Assembly: GCA_947631375.1 (NCBI GenBank)
Contig: CANRLD010000055.1
Location: forward strand, 1 to 10,302
DNA from: an uncultured Methylophaga sp.
GTDB lineage: Bacteria; Pseudomonadota; Gammaproteobacteria; Nitrosococcales; Methylophagaceae
Reading direction: 5' to 3'
Length of the DNA stretch: 10,302 nucleotides
Part shown: in pieces, positions 1 to 6,778 of the stretch
Layout of the letters: every line of letters starts with the position of its first letter
Position numbering within the stretch: position 1 is the first letter of the stretch
Notes under the pieces: generated by a model
What the model saw: the letters and a program-made list of their open reading frames with translations, nothing else
Databases searched by the model: none
What the model was told of the DNA's origin: nothing
Translations under genes and position numbers: made by a program

Positions 1-51
1 CCGCCTTTCTGGCTCGGTGACCTCGGGATGAATTGTGTTTTTTTTACTCAT
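1..51 (-). CDS. Start of the next mau-operon gene, possibly mauM (partial)
   Basis: Seventeen codons are visible before the window ends: MSKKNTIHPEVTEPERR. The ATG is preceded by an AAGAGGTG ribosome site and starts 21 nt after the stop of the cupredoxin gene, so it reads as the next gene of the same operon. In mau clusters ordered FBEDAGLMN this place is held by mauM, a NapG-like periplasmic ferredoxin. The visible part ends in a double arginine after a polar stretch, which would suit a twin-arginine signal such as the one in NapG. The identity rests on gene order and this short N-terminus only. Confidence 0.5.
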   Translation of the reverse strand, partial: MSKKNTIHPEVTEPERR

Positions 52-72
52 CACGCACCTCTTGCATTGCTT

Positions 73-486
73 TTAGGGGTGGTTGCTGCTGTCTGTCGAA
101 TCCGGAACGATTAGCGTTGCGTTAATAGACGGATGGATCCAGCACTTCAGGGTATATTCACCCGGCTCAGGGATTTGCCATTTCACGGAAACGCCGGGCG
201 TTTGTACATAAAGCTTTTCATCAATGTTGATAATGTCGCCTGCAGCAGTAACGATATAAATACTGTGTGAAATATCGGACTGATTGGTGATCTCGATGGT
301 GTCTCCGGGAGACGCAGTATAGGTTTCGAATTCAAATTCGTGATTGGAAATATTAATATGCTGTATTGCCGGTTGGTTCTCCGCTACGGCATAGCTTTGC
401 GTCGCAAGGAGACAGCCAAGTAAGCTGAACATGACAAACAAGTACTGTTTCAGGCTACCTGGCAGTGGATAAAAATTTTTACTCAT
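73..486 (-). CDS. mauL: MauL-type periplasmic cupredoxin
   Basis: A small exported cupredoxin of 137 residues. I chose the ATG at 486 because it gives a compact signal peptide (Lys at 3 and 13, hydrophobic 15-30, likely cleavage near Ala34-Ala36). An in-frame ATG at 498 and a TTG at 522 would add only polar residues before it. The LLGC at 22-25 could also be read as a weak lipobox. The mature part shows the cupredoxin type-1 copper arrangement: His74 in ISHSIYI, Cys115 and His118 in CWIHPSI. The position of the axial Met of amicyanin (CTPHPFM) is Ile121 here. It lies 60 nt after mauG, where mauL sits in FBEDAGLMN clusters. In Methylobacterium mauL is, as I recall, needed for active dehydrogenase. 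An amicyanin (MauC) is the alternative, but gene order and the missing Met argue against it. Confidence 0.75.
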   Translation of the reverse strand: MSKNFYPLPGSLKQYLFVMFSLLGCLLATQSYAVAENQPAIQHINISNHEFEFETYTASPGDTIEITNQSDISHSIYIVTAAGDIINIDEKLYVQTPGVSVKWQIPEPGEYTLKCWIHPSINATLIVPDSTDSSNHP

Positions 487-546
487 GTTTTCTACCATAT
501 TAATATTTATAGTCTTTCCCAATGTCAGACCAAATGATTCGCAGGT

Positions 547-1545
547 TTATTCGGGGAGCTCGGGAAAATCGATCTCCAGCACCGGGCCGGTGAGCGAGTT
601 GATGAAAGCAATCAGATCATTACGTTCGCTGTCTGTCAGGTCAAAGGGCTGCATTTCCTTGGACAGACTGGCGCGTTGAATGCCTCCTTCCTCATAATGT
701 CTGACAACTTCTTCTAAAGTCGTCATCGAACCATCATGCATAAACGGGCCGTTTTCCGGTAAATCCCGCAACGAAGGGGTTTTGAAGGCATGTTGCATAA
801 TGACTATCTGCGCAGGGACAAATGCGCCTTTACCCAGATCGGTACTGGCAAGACCGATGTCATGAAAGCTGTCATCAGTGAAGCGCCATGATGTATGGCA
901 GGCAGCACATTGTGCTTTACTAGTAAATAAGTCGAAGCCGCGCTTTGCGCTATCGCTAAGCGCCGTTGTGTCACCTTCAACCCAGCGATCGAAAGGGGCG
1001 GTTTCAGACACCAGCGTTCGTTGAAAGCTGGCCAGCGCATCGCTGATACGTTGCTGGGTAATGGTTTCATCACCGAATGCTTTGGCAAACAGCGGGTAAT
1101 ATCCTTCGACATGTTGCAGGCGAGCAGTTAGCTCTGCCATGTCGTAATTCATCTCATGTTCAGTGGTAATGGGTAATACCGCCTGTGCTTCCAGTGAGCT
1201 GGCGCGACCATCCCACATCAATGCTGTGAGCCAGGCGCTGTTCAGTACAGTAGGCGTGCGGCGTGGATGACTGAGGTGTTCGGCACCCAGCGGAATCTTG
1301 CGGCCATCACTCCATCTATTATCAGGCGAATGGCAGGTGGCACAGGACATTTGTTGATTTCTGGAAAGTCTGGGGTCAAAAAACAGGGTTTTTCCGAGCG
1401 CCGCCTTTGCCACGGTGAGTGGGTTGGAAGACGGCGCCGGAATACCCTCTGGACGCTGGAAAGCCTCCAGTTCAGAAGCAGAAGAGACAGCAGTCTGACT
1501 TGCCAGGACAACTGCTAAAAACACAAACAGACTGCTGATTCTCAT
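547..1545 (-). CDS. mauG: MauG, di-heme enzyme of TTQ cofactor maturation
   Basis: MauG is a periplasmic c-type di-heme protein related to bacterial cytochrome c peroxidases. It oxidises the precursor of methylamine dehydrogenase to finish the tryptophan tryptophylquinone cofactor in MauA. The 332-residue protein has a Sec signal peptide (hydrophobic 5-20, likely cleavage near Ala23) and two CXXCH heme sites: CATCH at 68-72 and CAACH at 213-217. Trp111 in WDGRASS matches the conserved Trp between the hemes. In the C-terminal segment FMHDGSMTTLEEVVRHYEEG, Tyr284 stands where peroxidases have the Met heme ligand, so it is the likely counterpart of Paracoccus Tyr294 and supports MauG over a peroxidase. 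It is shorter than Paracoccus MauG (about 387 residues). No Trp precedes the second heme site where Paracoccus has Trp199. It follows mauA by 20 nt; the ribosome site (TAAGG close to the ATG) is weak. Confidence 0.93.
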   Translation of the reverse strand: MRISSLFVFLAVVLASQTAVSSASELEAFQRPEGIPAPSSNPLTVAKAALGKTLFFDPRLSRNQQMSCATCHSPDNRWSDGRKIPLGAEHLSHPRRTPTVLNSAWLTALMWDGRASSLEAQAVLPITTEHEMNYDMAELTARLQHVEGYYPLFAKAFGDETITQQRISDALASFQRTLVSETAPFDRWVEGDTTALSDSAKRGFDLFTSKAQCAACHTSWRFTDDSFHDIGLASTDLGKGAFVPAQIVIMQHAFKTPSLRDLPENGPFMHDGSMTTLEEVVRHYEEGGIQRASLSKEMQPFDLTDSERNDLIAFINSLTGPVLEIDFPELPE

Positions 1546-1565
1546 GCCTTACTACGCTCCCTGTT

Positions 1566-2126
1566 TTAGCTGGCTTTACCAACAACAGGAGAGATGGTGC
1601 AGTGATAGGTCATTGCATCGTTATCTGCACCAAAACACCAAACGATGTCGTTAGAGAACTCAGGACGGTAAACAGGCAGTTCACCTTCAGTATTCAGACA
1701 GTTACAACGACCACATGTCTGTTTACCACAGCAGTCGCGGTAGGCAATCAAGTAGGTTTGCTGATCGCCCGGGTTGTAACAGCTGGCAACCCATGAGCTT
1801 GGAGACAGTTCTGTTCCTGGCGGACAGGAGGTCAATGTACCACCACAGCAATCACAAAGGTTGCCGTCGATAGAACAGTGACGCCAGTAATCACAGGCCT
1901 GGGTATCCTGATCCTGAGGTTGGAAACCTTCCCTGCCCATGGTGCCCGTTGTGGTGGCATTGGCTTCTTTCATGCGTCCACGACGGTCAACTGGCAACAA
2001 TGGCAGTAATCCGGCACCCACAATAAACCCACCGAGTTTGCCAATAAAGCCACGACGACCGGTTTTGCTGGCAGTGCTTCTGGCCAGCTTTTCGATAGTA
2101 GAGTCAAAACCTTTATTTTCTTTCAT
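1566..2126 (-). CDS. mauA: Methylamine dehydrogenase light (beta) subunit, TTQ-bearing
   Basis: This is the catalytic small subunit of periplasmic methylamine dehydrogenase. Residues 1-55 are a long leader with a twin-arginine motif (GRRGFIGK, 23-30) and a hydrophobic stretch at 34-46; the mature chain is about 131 residues. The two tryptophans that form TTQ are Trp112 (SSWVASCYN) and Trp163 (NDIVWCFGA), 51 residues apart like Trp57 and Trp108 of Paracoccus. Active-site counterparts Asp87, Asp131 and Thr177 are also present. The mature part has 14 cysteines (78, 84, 91, 93, 94, 101, 116, 132, 133, 138, 141, 143, 164, 176). Twelve align with the six known disulfides; Cys94 and Cys138 are additional relative to the Paracoccus sequence as I remember it. 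The ribosome site GGAGAAG lies before the ATG at 2126. Identity is beyond reasonable doubt from the cysteine-rich core and the C-terminus TISPVVGKAS. Confidence 0.98.
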   Translation of the reverse strand: MKENKGFDSTIEKLARSTASKTGRRGFIGKLGGFIVGAGLLPLLPVDRRGRMKEANATTTGTMGREGFQPQDQDTQACDYWRHCSIDGNLCDCCGGTLTSCPPGTELSPSSWVASCYNPGDQQTYLIAYRDCCGKQTCGRCNCLNTEGELPVYRPEFSNDIVWCFGADNDAMTYHCTISPVVGKAS

Positions 2127-2170
2127 TTCTCTTCTCCGTTAGTTTTTATAACTATGTGATACATCATGGG

Positions 2171-2803
2171 TTAGTGGATATGGGTTTCTTTGCCAAGGCT
2201 TTCTGCAGGCGCGGTGGCACCTTTCATATAGCTTTGCAAAGAGGCATGGCCAAGACGCACAGTTTCGAACAGGCTTTCTACGTGTTCACGTGTATTGCAC
2301 AGGCCTTTGGATTGAATAACACCATCCTGATCCAGCAGCACACCGTAAGGCACCTTGGAAACCTGGTAGCGCATACCAATTTCTGCTGATACCACATAGC
2401 GCTCGCCATTGAGAGGATGGTTTTTCAGGAACTCACGGTGTTCGGCTTGGGTGCCATCACTGACCAGAATCACGTCAGTACCTTCCGTTGCTGCCACTGA
2501 ACGAATAATTGGCAGTAATTTGGCACAGACCGGGCAGGATGGGCCGACGAACATAATTAAGCTATTGCGTCCTGGTGTGATAGCACGACCGACCAGCAGT
2601 GGCTGTTCATCGATGGTGGTCACATTGAAGACTGGTGAGCGTTCACCGATGTCAGGGCCGTGATCAATCATCATGGCGCCTAATGGCGCAGAACGCTCAT
2701 GTAACAGTCCGATTTGACGAATAACACCGAGCATTAGTGCAGCAAGCGCCAGAAATGCTCCCCAGAGTAGTACGTTTGATGCAATAAGAAATTCAAAAGT
2801 CAT
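2171..2803 (-). CDS. mauD: MauD, thioredoxin-fold protein for light-subunit disulfides
   Basis: MauD is a membrane-anchored periplasmic thiol-disulfide protein needed for stable MauA; in its absence the light subunit is known to be degraded. The 210-residue protein has an N-terminal membrane anchor (about 8-30), then a thioredoxin/AhpC-like domain with the redox motif CPVC at 90-93 (FVGPSCPVCAKLLPI) and a cis-proline site at Val151-Pro152 (KVPYGVLLD). Cys169 (KGLCNTREHVESL) is a further cysteine in the segment typical of the family. It lies between mauE and mauA; AAGGAAA before the ATG is the ribosome site. The hydrophilic tail ends in His-rich THIH. Confidence 0.95.
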   Translation of the reverse strand: MTFEFLIASNVLLWGAFLALAALMLGVIRQIGLLHERSAPLGAMMIDHGPDIGERSPVFNVTTIDEQPLLVGRAITPGRNSLIMFVGPSCPVCAKLLPIIRSVAATEGTDVILVSDGTQAEHREFLKNHPLNGERYVVSAEIGMRYQVSKVPYGVLLDQDGVIQSKGLCNTREHVESLFETVRLGHASLQSYMKGATAPAESLGKETHIH

Positions 2804-2826
2804 TTCATTTTTCCTTAAAGTTAGGT

Positions 2827-3375
2827 CTAAAGTTTGTTGCTACGTGTCGCTGGAAGTCCGACCATTACGTCAGTGGCCAGGTAAAGGATGGTCAACATGA
2901 CAGCTGCCACCAGCCCCATTACCCACGACACAATTGAAATACTGGCCAGTTGTACCGGTACTAAGGCGGCGTAAAGGCTGACACCGGCCAGACTTAACGC
3001 TCTTAATACATGGAACATACCGATACGGCTGACACTGGTGGGACGTCGTACACAACCGCAGTCAATGTGTGTTCTACCGCGGCCCACATTGATAGCGATT
3101 GCCAGTGCAAACATGATGAACAGTCCGGCTGCAACCCAGGCTGCCAATTCGCGGACTGGCGTCATTTGCAGTGCTACAGCACACGCCAGCTCCACCCAGG
3201 GCAACAGTCTTGCAAACGGTGTCACCATGAAGGATGGCAACAAACGGTAGTTGGTCACGACACCCTGAAATTCATCAGGGTGCCGCAGCTTGGGAATAGC
3301 GGCTGCTGCCAGTACCAGCCCCAGAAACAGCGAGGCTAGTACAGCAACAGAAGCATCATTAATTACCCAGTTCAT
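2827..3375 (-). CDS. mauE: MauE, membrane protein of light-subunit maturation
   Basis: MauE is an inner-membrane protein that works with MauD in forming or isomerising the disulfides of the light subunit. The 182-residue protein is almost wholly hydrophobic, with membrane segments near 9-27, 55-72, 77-97, 119-139 and 147-167, as in the MauE/DoxX-like family. A CGC pair (Cys106, Cys108; HIDCGCVRR) lies in the loop after the third segment and is the likely redox pair exchanging with MauD. Its ribosome site GTGAGGAAA begins directly at the mauB stop codon, so translation is probably coupled to that of the heavy subunit. Confidence 0.93.
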   Translation of the reverse strand: MNWVINDASVAVLASLFLGLVLAAAAIPKLRHPDEFQGVVTNYRLLPSFMVTPFARLLPWVELACAVALQMTPVRELAAWVAAGLFIMFALAIAINVGRGRTHIDCGCVRRPTSVSRIGMFHVLRALSLAGVSLYAALVPVQLASISIVSWVMGLVAAVMLTILYLATDVMVGLPATRSNKL

Positions 3376-3386
3376 GATTTCCTCAC

Positions 3387-4604
3387 TTATTCTGGTAAGT
3401 AAATCAGCACAGGCGCTCTGCCAAGCTCATCGACTTGACCCAACTCTTCGCCAGAAACAGCATCGAAGGTGTACAGCGTTTGTGCGCCAGGGGAAGAGGC
3501 GAACAGGTAAGGTTCAGCATCCTGACTGACGGCAATACCGTTGATTTCATGACCCATATCAATCCGGCGTAATTGCTCACCTGTTGTACCGTCAACAACA
3601 AACACATAACGGCTTGTCAGCTTATGTGTCCATTTTTCACGTTGATCTGCTAACAAGTAGATTTCGTTACGATCTTTATGGTAACCAACAGGTTGCCAGC
3701 CGCCTGGTGCCCATTTATCTGCTTTCTGTTCTGCTGTGAAAACGTCAAATGGTTCTAAAAACTCTGCACCTGACTCGCTTAGCTTGGCTTGGAAAATACG
3801 CCCTGCTGTACTCGGCCAGACAAGGTGTCCGGTTTTATTTGAGTAGTAGGGGTTATTAAACAGGAAGTCATTTTCGCCATGGAAGACCTTGGTGTTGGTC
3901 TGCTGTGTATTACCTTCATCGTCATAGCTCACTTCAAGCATAGAGCCGTCACGACAATGCATAAAGAACTTCTGATCCGGTACCGGGAACAGATGGTAAC
4001 AGTCCGGAATCGGCATCATTTTGACAAAGGATTCTTTCTCCAGATCAACGAGACCGACTGCTGGTGAAGGAGAAAACTGTTGAAACAGAATGTGCCTGTC
4101 ATCGGTACTCAGACTTGCCAGACGTTGGATAACTTGCGTCAAAAAGCGGCCTTCGGGAATATCAATATCGGCGATAGGCTTGTGCGTTTTAGCATCGATG
4201 ATCTCGATGTAATCGTCCCGCGTGCCACGTGCAACACGTGAATACATGGTGCTGGCGATAGCCATGAACTTACCATTGTCGCCTAACATCATATGTGGCA
4301 ACTTACCGGCATCTGTCATACCGAGCAGTTTGCTTTCATTACCATCAATCGTGTAATAGGTTGATGTCATGTGGAAGCCACCGGCGTCCAATACATAAAC
4401 CCGCTTGGCATCGCTATCTGGCGCATCAAGGATAACGGGAGTATCCATCAGCTCCAGTGTGGCTTCTGTTCCTAGCTGCGTGGGCACAGCACCGCCTGCC
4501 AGGGCAAGGTGTGAACCGCCAGCCAGTACCGCTGCGAAAGTCAAGCTTGCCGCAAGACGCGTTTTATATTGTCCGTTTTTTAATGGACGTTGCTTTGTGG
4601 TCAT
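3387..4604 (-). CDS. mauB: Methylamine dehydrogenase heavy (alpha) subunit
   Basis: This is the large subunit of the alpha2-beta2 periplasmic methylamine dehydrogenase. It forms a seven-bladed beta-propeller that holds the TTQ-bearing light subunit and lines the substrate channel. The 405-residue precursor starts with a Sec-type signal peptide (KTRLAASLTFAAVLAGG, cleavage near LALA-GG at 36/37), unlike the twin-arginine leader of MauA. Repeated blade-type segments with D-(A/G) turns run through the protein. Cys202 and Cys217, 15 apart, match the single disulfide of known heavy subunits. HILFQQFSPSPAVGLVDL (171-188) and the C-terminal ELGRAPVLIYLPE are family segments. The ATG at 4604 has a strong GGAGGAG ribosome site, which fits high expression. 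Confidence 0.97.
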   Translation of the reverse strand: MTTKQRPLKNGQYKTRLAASLTFAAVLAGGSHLALAGGAVPTQLGTEATLELMDTPVILDAPDSDAKRVYVLDAGGFHMTSTYYTIDGNESKLLGMTDAGKLPHMMLGDNGKFMAIASTMYSRVARGTRDDYIEIIDAKTHKPIADIDIPEGRFLTQVIQRLASLSTDDRHILFQQFSPSPAVGLVDLEKESFVKMMPIPDCYHLFPVPDQKFFMHCRDGSMLEVSYDDEGNTQQTNTKVFHGENDFLFNNPYYSNKTGHLVWPSTAGRIFQAKLSESGAEFLEPFDVFTAEQKADKWAPGGWQPVGYHKDRNEIYLLADQREKWTHKLTSRYVFVVDGTTGEQLRRIDMGHEINGIAVSQDAEPYLFASSPGAQTLYTFDAVSGEELGQVDELGRAPVLIYLPE

Positions 4605-4676
4605 ATCTCTCCTCCAACCTTTATTGTTGATGATTTTGAGTGATTACTTTTCTTCTAAAACAAGATTCGTCCAGCT

Positions 4677-5534
4677 TTACAGAACCAGCAGCATTAATGT
4701 TGCTGAGCCAATGGAAAGCAGAAGGAATCCATCTATTTCAACAGCACGTTCCTGCCAGCGTGCTAACCACGCTTGAACCGACTGGTTACTGATTGGCAGA
4801 AAATTCACGGCAACTGGCAAGCAGCGTCCGATGTTGAATATGGCGATAACGGCAATTGCCGTTGCAACGTTGCCGCTGAGTAAGGCAACGCCGGTAACGA
4901 TGTAAAGAATAGGTGTTTGCACATAGGTCAAATAATTCATGCCCAGTGCGTAACCATATAAAAGACCGATGGTCGATGAACGAAAACGAAAGCGTGCATC
5001 ATGTGGTACTTGTGCACGACGTTGTGGGTAAGGCATTTTCAGAAAGCCAAGCTGGTGTGCACCATAGCCTAAAGCCAGTACCGCCATGCCAGCAGCCATG
5101 TAAGTGACAGGCAGTTCACTGAACAAAGCCCAGCCAACCAAACCTAACATGCCACCTAACATCAGCGCACCCAGGGCATAACCCAGGGCGTGCGTTAGAA
5201 AAGTGGGCGACCAGCGCATGACTGAGCCAAAAGAATATTTTCCAGCAGGCCGCAGCAAGCTGAGGCTTGAGTAGCCACAAGGTGACCAAGTAGATAAAAA
5301 GCCACCGATCAATGCGAGTACAATAAACATTGATTGCACGGCACCTAATCCTGCTCCCTGATTGTTTAGCAGGCTGCCGCCGGTGACACCGATCAGCACG
5401 GCCATTATCATGGTGGCCATCCGTGTTTTAGATGAACTCGATTCAGAAAAATCTATTGCATCAGGAACGGATGCAACTCTTGCATTGTTTTGGGATGGCT
5501 GATGGTATGTTTCAGCACCTAGATCCAGTCTCAT
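4677..5534 (-). CDS. mauF: MauF, polytopic membrane protein of MADH biogenesis
   Basis: MauF is the first gene of the operon and encodes an inner-membrane protein needed for methylamine dehydrogenase synthesis, distantly like CcdA/DsbD electron carriers. The 285-residue protein has a polar N-terminus of about 38 residues followed by roughly seven membrane segments (near 39-57, 67-83, 112-136, 142-160, 190-216, 221-237, 266-285). Conserved-looking cysteines are Cys86 (STWSPCGYSSLSLLRP) and Cys238 (NIGRCLPVA). These could be the pair that passes electrons across the membrane to MauE/MauD; that role is inferred. The ATG at 5534 is preceded by a near-perfect AGGAGGAG ribosome site. The gap to mauB is 72 nt with no terminator seen. 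Confidence 0.93.
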   Translation of the reverse strand: MRLDLGAETYHQPSQNNARVASVPDAIDFSESSSSKTRMATMIMAVLIGVTGGSLLNNQGAGLGAVQSMFIVLALIGGFLSTWSPCGYSSLSLLRPAGKYSFGSVMRWSPTFLTHALGYALGALMLGGMLGLVGWALFSELPVTYMAAGMAVLALGYGAHQLGFLKMPYPQRRAQVPHDARFRFRSSTIGLLYGYALGMNYLTYVQTPILYIVTGVALLSGNVATAIAVIAIFNIGRCLPVAVNFLPISNQSVQAWLARWQERAVEIDGFLLLSIGSATLMLLVL

Positions 5535-5592
5535 TTTCTCCTCCTGTAGCCAATTAATGGCTTATCGTTGTTGTAAAAATTGCAACGACTTC

Positions 5593-5634
5593 ACTATAGC
5601 GAGGCAAATCCGGGTGGCGTAGTAATAATCGGCA
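5593..5634 (-). promoter_or_regulatory. Predicted mau operon promoter with activator element
   Basis: Reading the minus strand, the element TGCCGATTATTACTA (5634-5620) is followed after 21 nt by TATAGT (5598-5593), a good -10 hexamer 58 nt upstream of the mauF ATG. No -35 consensus is present: the expected position reads TACGCC and overlaps the end of the element. That is the usual look of a promoter that needs an AraC-type activator next to RNA polymerase. The same element and spacing precede the regulator gene at 7362. Confidence 0.6.
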
Positions 5635-5653
5635 TGAGGTCGAGAAGTTTTTC

Positions 5654-5693
5654 CCGATTAGTGGCAGTGTTGCCGATTCTTGCTATTCGGCAA
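5654..5693 (+). promoter_or_regulatory. Second operator-like element with inverted repeat
   Basis: TGCCGATTCTTGCTA at 5671-5685 is a copy of the element found at the mau promoter and upstream of the regulator gene. It lies inside a perfect inverted repeat, TTGCCGA (5670-5676) and TCGGCAA (5687-5693). A weaker repeat, CCGATTAGTGGCA, starts 19 bp earlier at 5654. It is about 75-100 bp upstream of the predicted mau -10 and may be a distal regulator site. I see no -10 at the matching distance on the plus strand. Confidence 0.5.
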
Positions 5694-5723
5694 GAAAAAA
5701 ACAGGGGCAGGTGAGTGAGTGTT

Positions 5724-5825
5724 ATGTTTGAGCGCATGGCAGCTGACGTCAGGCGGTTAAGGGTAGCAAAAGCCTGGCGCTGGTTACGCCATAAAACTAG
5801 CCAATTTGTTCTCTTTATGTTGTAG
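5724..5825 (+). CDS. Possible small basic protein (33 codons)
   Basis: An ATG-to-TAG reading frame of 33 codons lies in the mauF-porin intergenic region, antisense to the operon direction. It begins MFERMAADVRRLRVAKAW, is rich in Arg/Lys and Trp, and ends in a short hydrophobic stretch (FVLFML). A weak AGGTGAG sits about 10 nt before the ATG. I recognise no family. It could be a chance frame; nothing else supports translation. Confidence 0.15.
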   Translation: MFERMAADVRRLRVAKAWRWLRHKTSQFVLFML

Positions 5826-5887
5826 CAAGGGAAGAAATGCCTGAAATATGTAGCATCAAGGCTGAGTAACTGTACGGTGGTGTATTG

Positions 5888-5916
5888 CCCACTCCATCGT
5901 GATCTGATGGAGTGGG
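5888..5916. terminator. Hairpin between porin gene and mau promoter
   Basis: Perfect 11-bp arms CCCACTCCATC (5888-5898) and GATGGAGTGGG (5906-5916) enclose a 7-nt loop. It starts 35 nt past the stop codon of the porin gene, the place for its transcript end, and would separate that unit from mauF. Neither strand has a T-run after the stem, so it may act as a 3'-end-stabilising hairpin or a factor-dependent terminator, not a classical intrinsic one. Confidence 0.55.
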
Positions 5917-5951
5917 GATGCAGCTGAGACCGGATTCAGAATCAGGTGTCA

Positions 5952-6671
5952 TTACATCGATTTAGAGATGCTGAACATAAAACGGCTATCTGCATACTTA
6001 CTGCCGTAGAGATCTCTGGCGTCACTGTTGGTATTGGTGTAGTTCACATTAAAACCAAAACCGGCAAACTCTTTCGATAAGCCGATTTGGTAATCTGTGG
6101 CGCTGTCCGGGTTGTCTCTGCCAAAGACATCAGCATCATAATCATAATAGCCTACGCCCAGATTCAGGTTTATGTCGGCAGGCAGGGGGTAATCCATACC
6201 TATATTATAGTAAGTGCCGTTTTTACTGCTGCCAGATACGTCGCCCGAATGTGCGATGCCGAGAGAGAAATAATGGTAACTCAATGAACCATTGACTTCA
6301 TTCCAGTCACCGCCATCGGTACCTGGATACATATAGCGCAGCACACTAATGTCATATCCAACGCCGCTGTTACCGAACTCGCCTGCAAACCCGGCGTATA
6401 TATCCAATTCTAGGTGAGCATCATCATCACCGATCATAAAATCAACATTAGAGGCCCAGCTGCCAGCGTAAAATCCGCTGATATGAGCATAGTCAACACT
6501 GCCTGAAATCGCCGGCTTGTTATCGGTTTGAGAGTAGCCGCGCCATACGTAGTCACTGGATAATGTCACTGACGCACTTGTTGTGTGCCGACCATTTTCA
6601 CTTTCCCAGGCCATAGCGCTTTCGGTGAGCAGCAGTATCGTTGTGCCGAGTAGAATAATTGGTTTTTTCAT
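5952..6671 (-). CDS. Outer-membrane beta-barrel protein, Gcw_chp/TorF-like putative porin
   Basis: The 239-residue protein has a Sec signal peptide (MKKPIILLGTTILLLTESAMA, cleavage after Ala21). It then shows alternating beta-strand segments rich in Tyr, Gly, Asp and Trp. The start TTSASVTLSSDYVWRGYSQT, the segment AHLELDIYAGFAGEF, and GVGYDISVLRYMYPG recall the Gcw_chp (TorF-like putative porin) family, whose members are about this long and of unproven function. The last residues RFMFSISKSM form a final strand, although the terminal residue is Met and not the usual aromatic. The ribosome site AAGGGA precedes the ATG. It reads towards mauF but a hairpin lies between, so it is probably a separate unit. 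A role in passing amines or other one-carbon substrates through the outer membrane is only a guess from position. Confidence 0.75.
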   Translation of the reverse strand: MKKPIILLGTTILLLTESAMAWESENGRHTTSASVTLSSDYVWRGYSQTDNKPAISGSVDYAHISGFYAGSWASNVDFMIGDDDAHLELDIYAGFAGEFGNSGVGYDISVLRYMYPGTDGGDWNEVNGSLSYHYFSLGIAHSGDVSGSSKNGTYYNIGMDYPLPADINLNLGVGYYDYDADVFGRDNPDSATDYQIGLSKEFAGFGFNVNYTNTNSDARDLYGSKYADSRFMFSISKSM

Positions 6672-6755
6672 ATGCGTCCCTTAACGTCCATTGAATTTGA
6701 GCTTGTTAAACTGGCGGTTAACCAGCTGCTTTTCGTTGTAAAAAACTGGCGATAG

Positions 6756-6778
6756 TTTTCTTGATATGTTCAAGAAAA
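6756..6778. promoter_or_regulatory. Operator-like palindrome upstream of the porin gene
   Basis: Perfect 9-bp arms TTTTCTTGA (6756-6764) and TCAAGAAAA (6770-6778) flank a 5-bp spacer. It is centred about 96 bp before the porin start codon. The size and dyad symmetry suit a homodimeric helix-turn-helix repressor or activator. I found no convincing -35/-10 pair around it, so its effect on the porin gene is inferred from position only. Confidence 0.4.

Noticed and set aside
547..1545. Ordinary bacterial cytochrome c peroxidase instead of MauG
   Set aside because: Placement directly after mauA and Tyr284 at the Met-ligand position both favour MauG.
485..5107. Several plus-strand reading frames antisense to the mau genes
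   Set aside because: They are opposite-strand shadows of well-identified genes, without ribosome sites or recognisable domains.
5661..5674. GTGGCAGTGTTGCC as a sigma-54 (-24/-12) promoter
   Set aside because: The GG and GC doublets are not at the required 12-nt offset, and it faces away from mauF.
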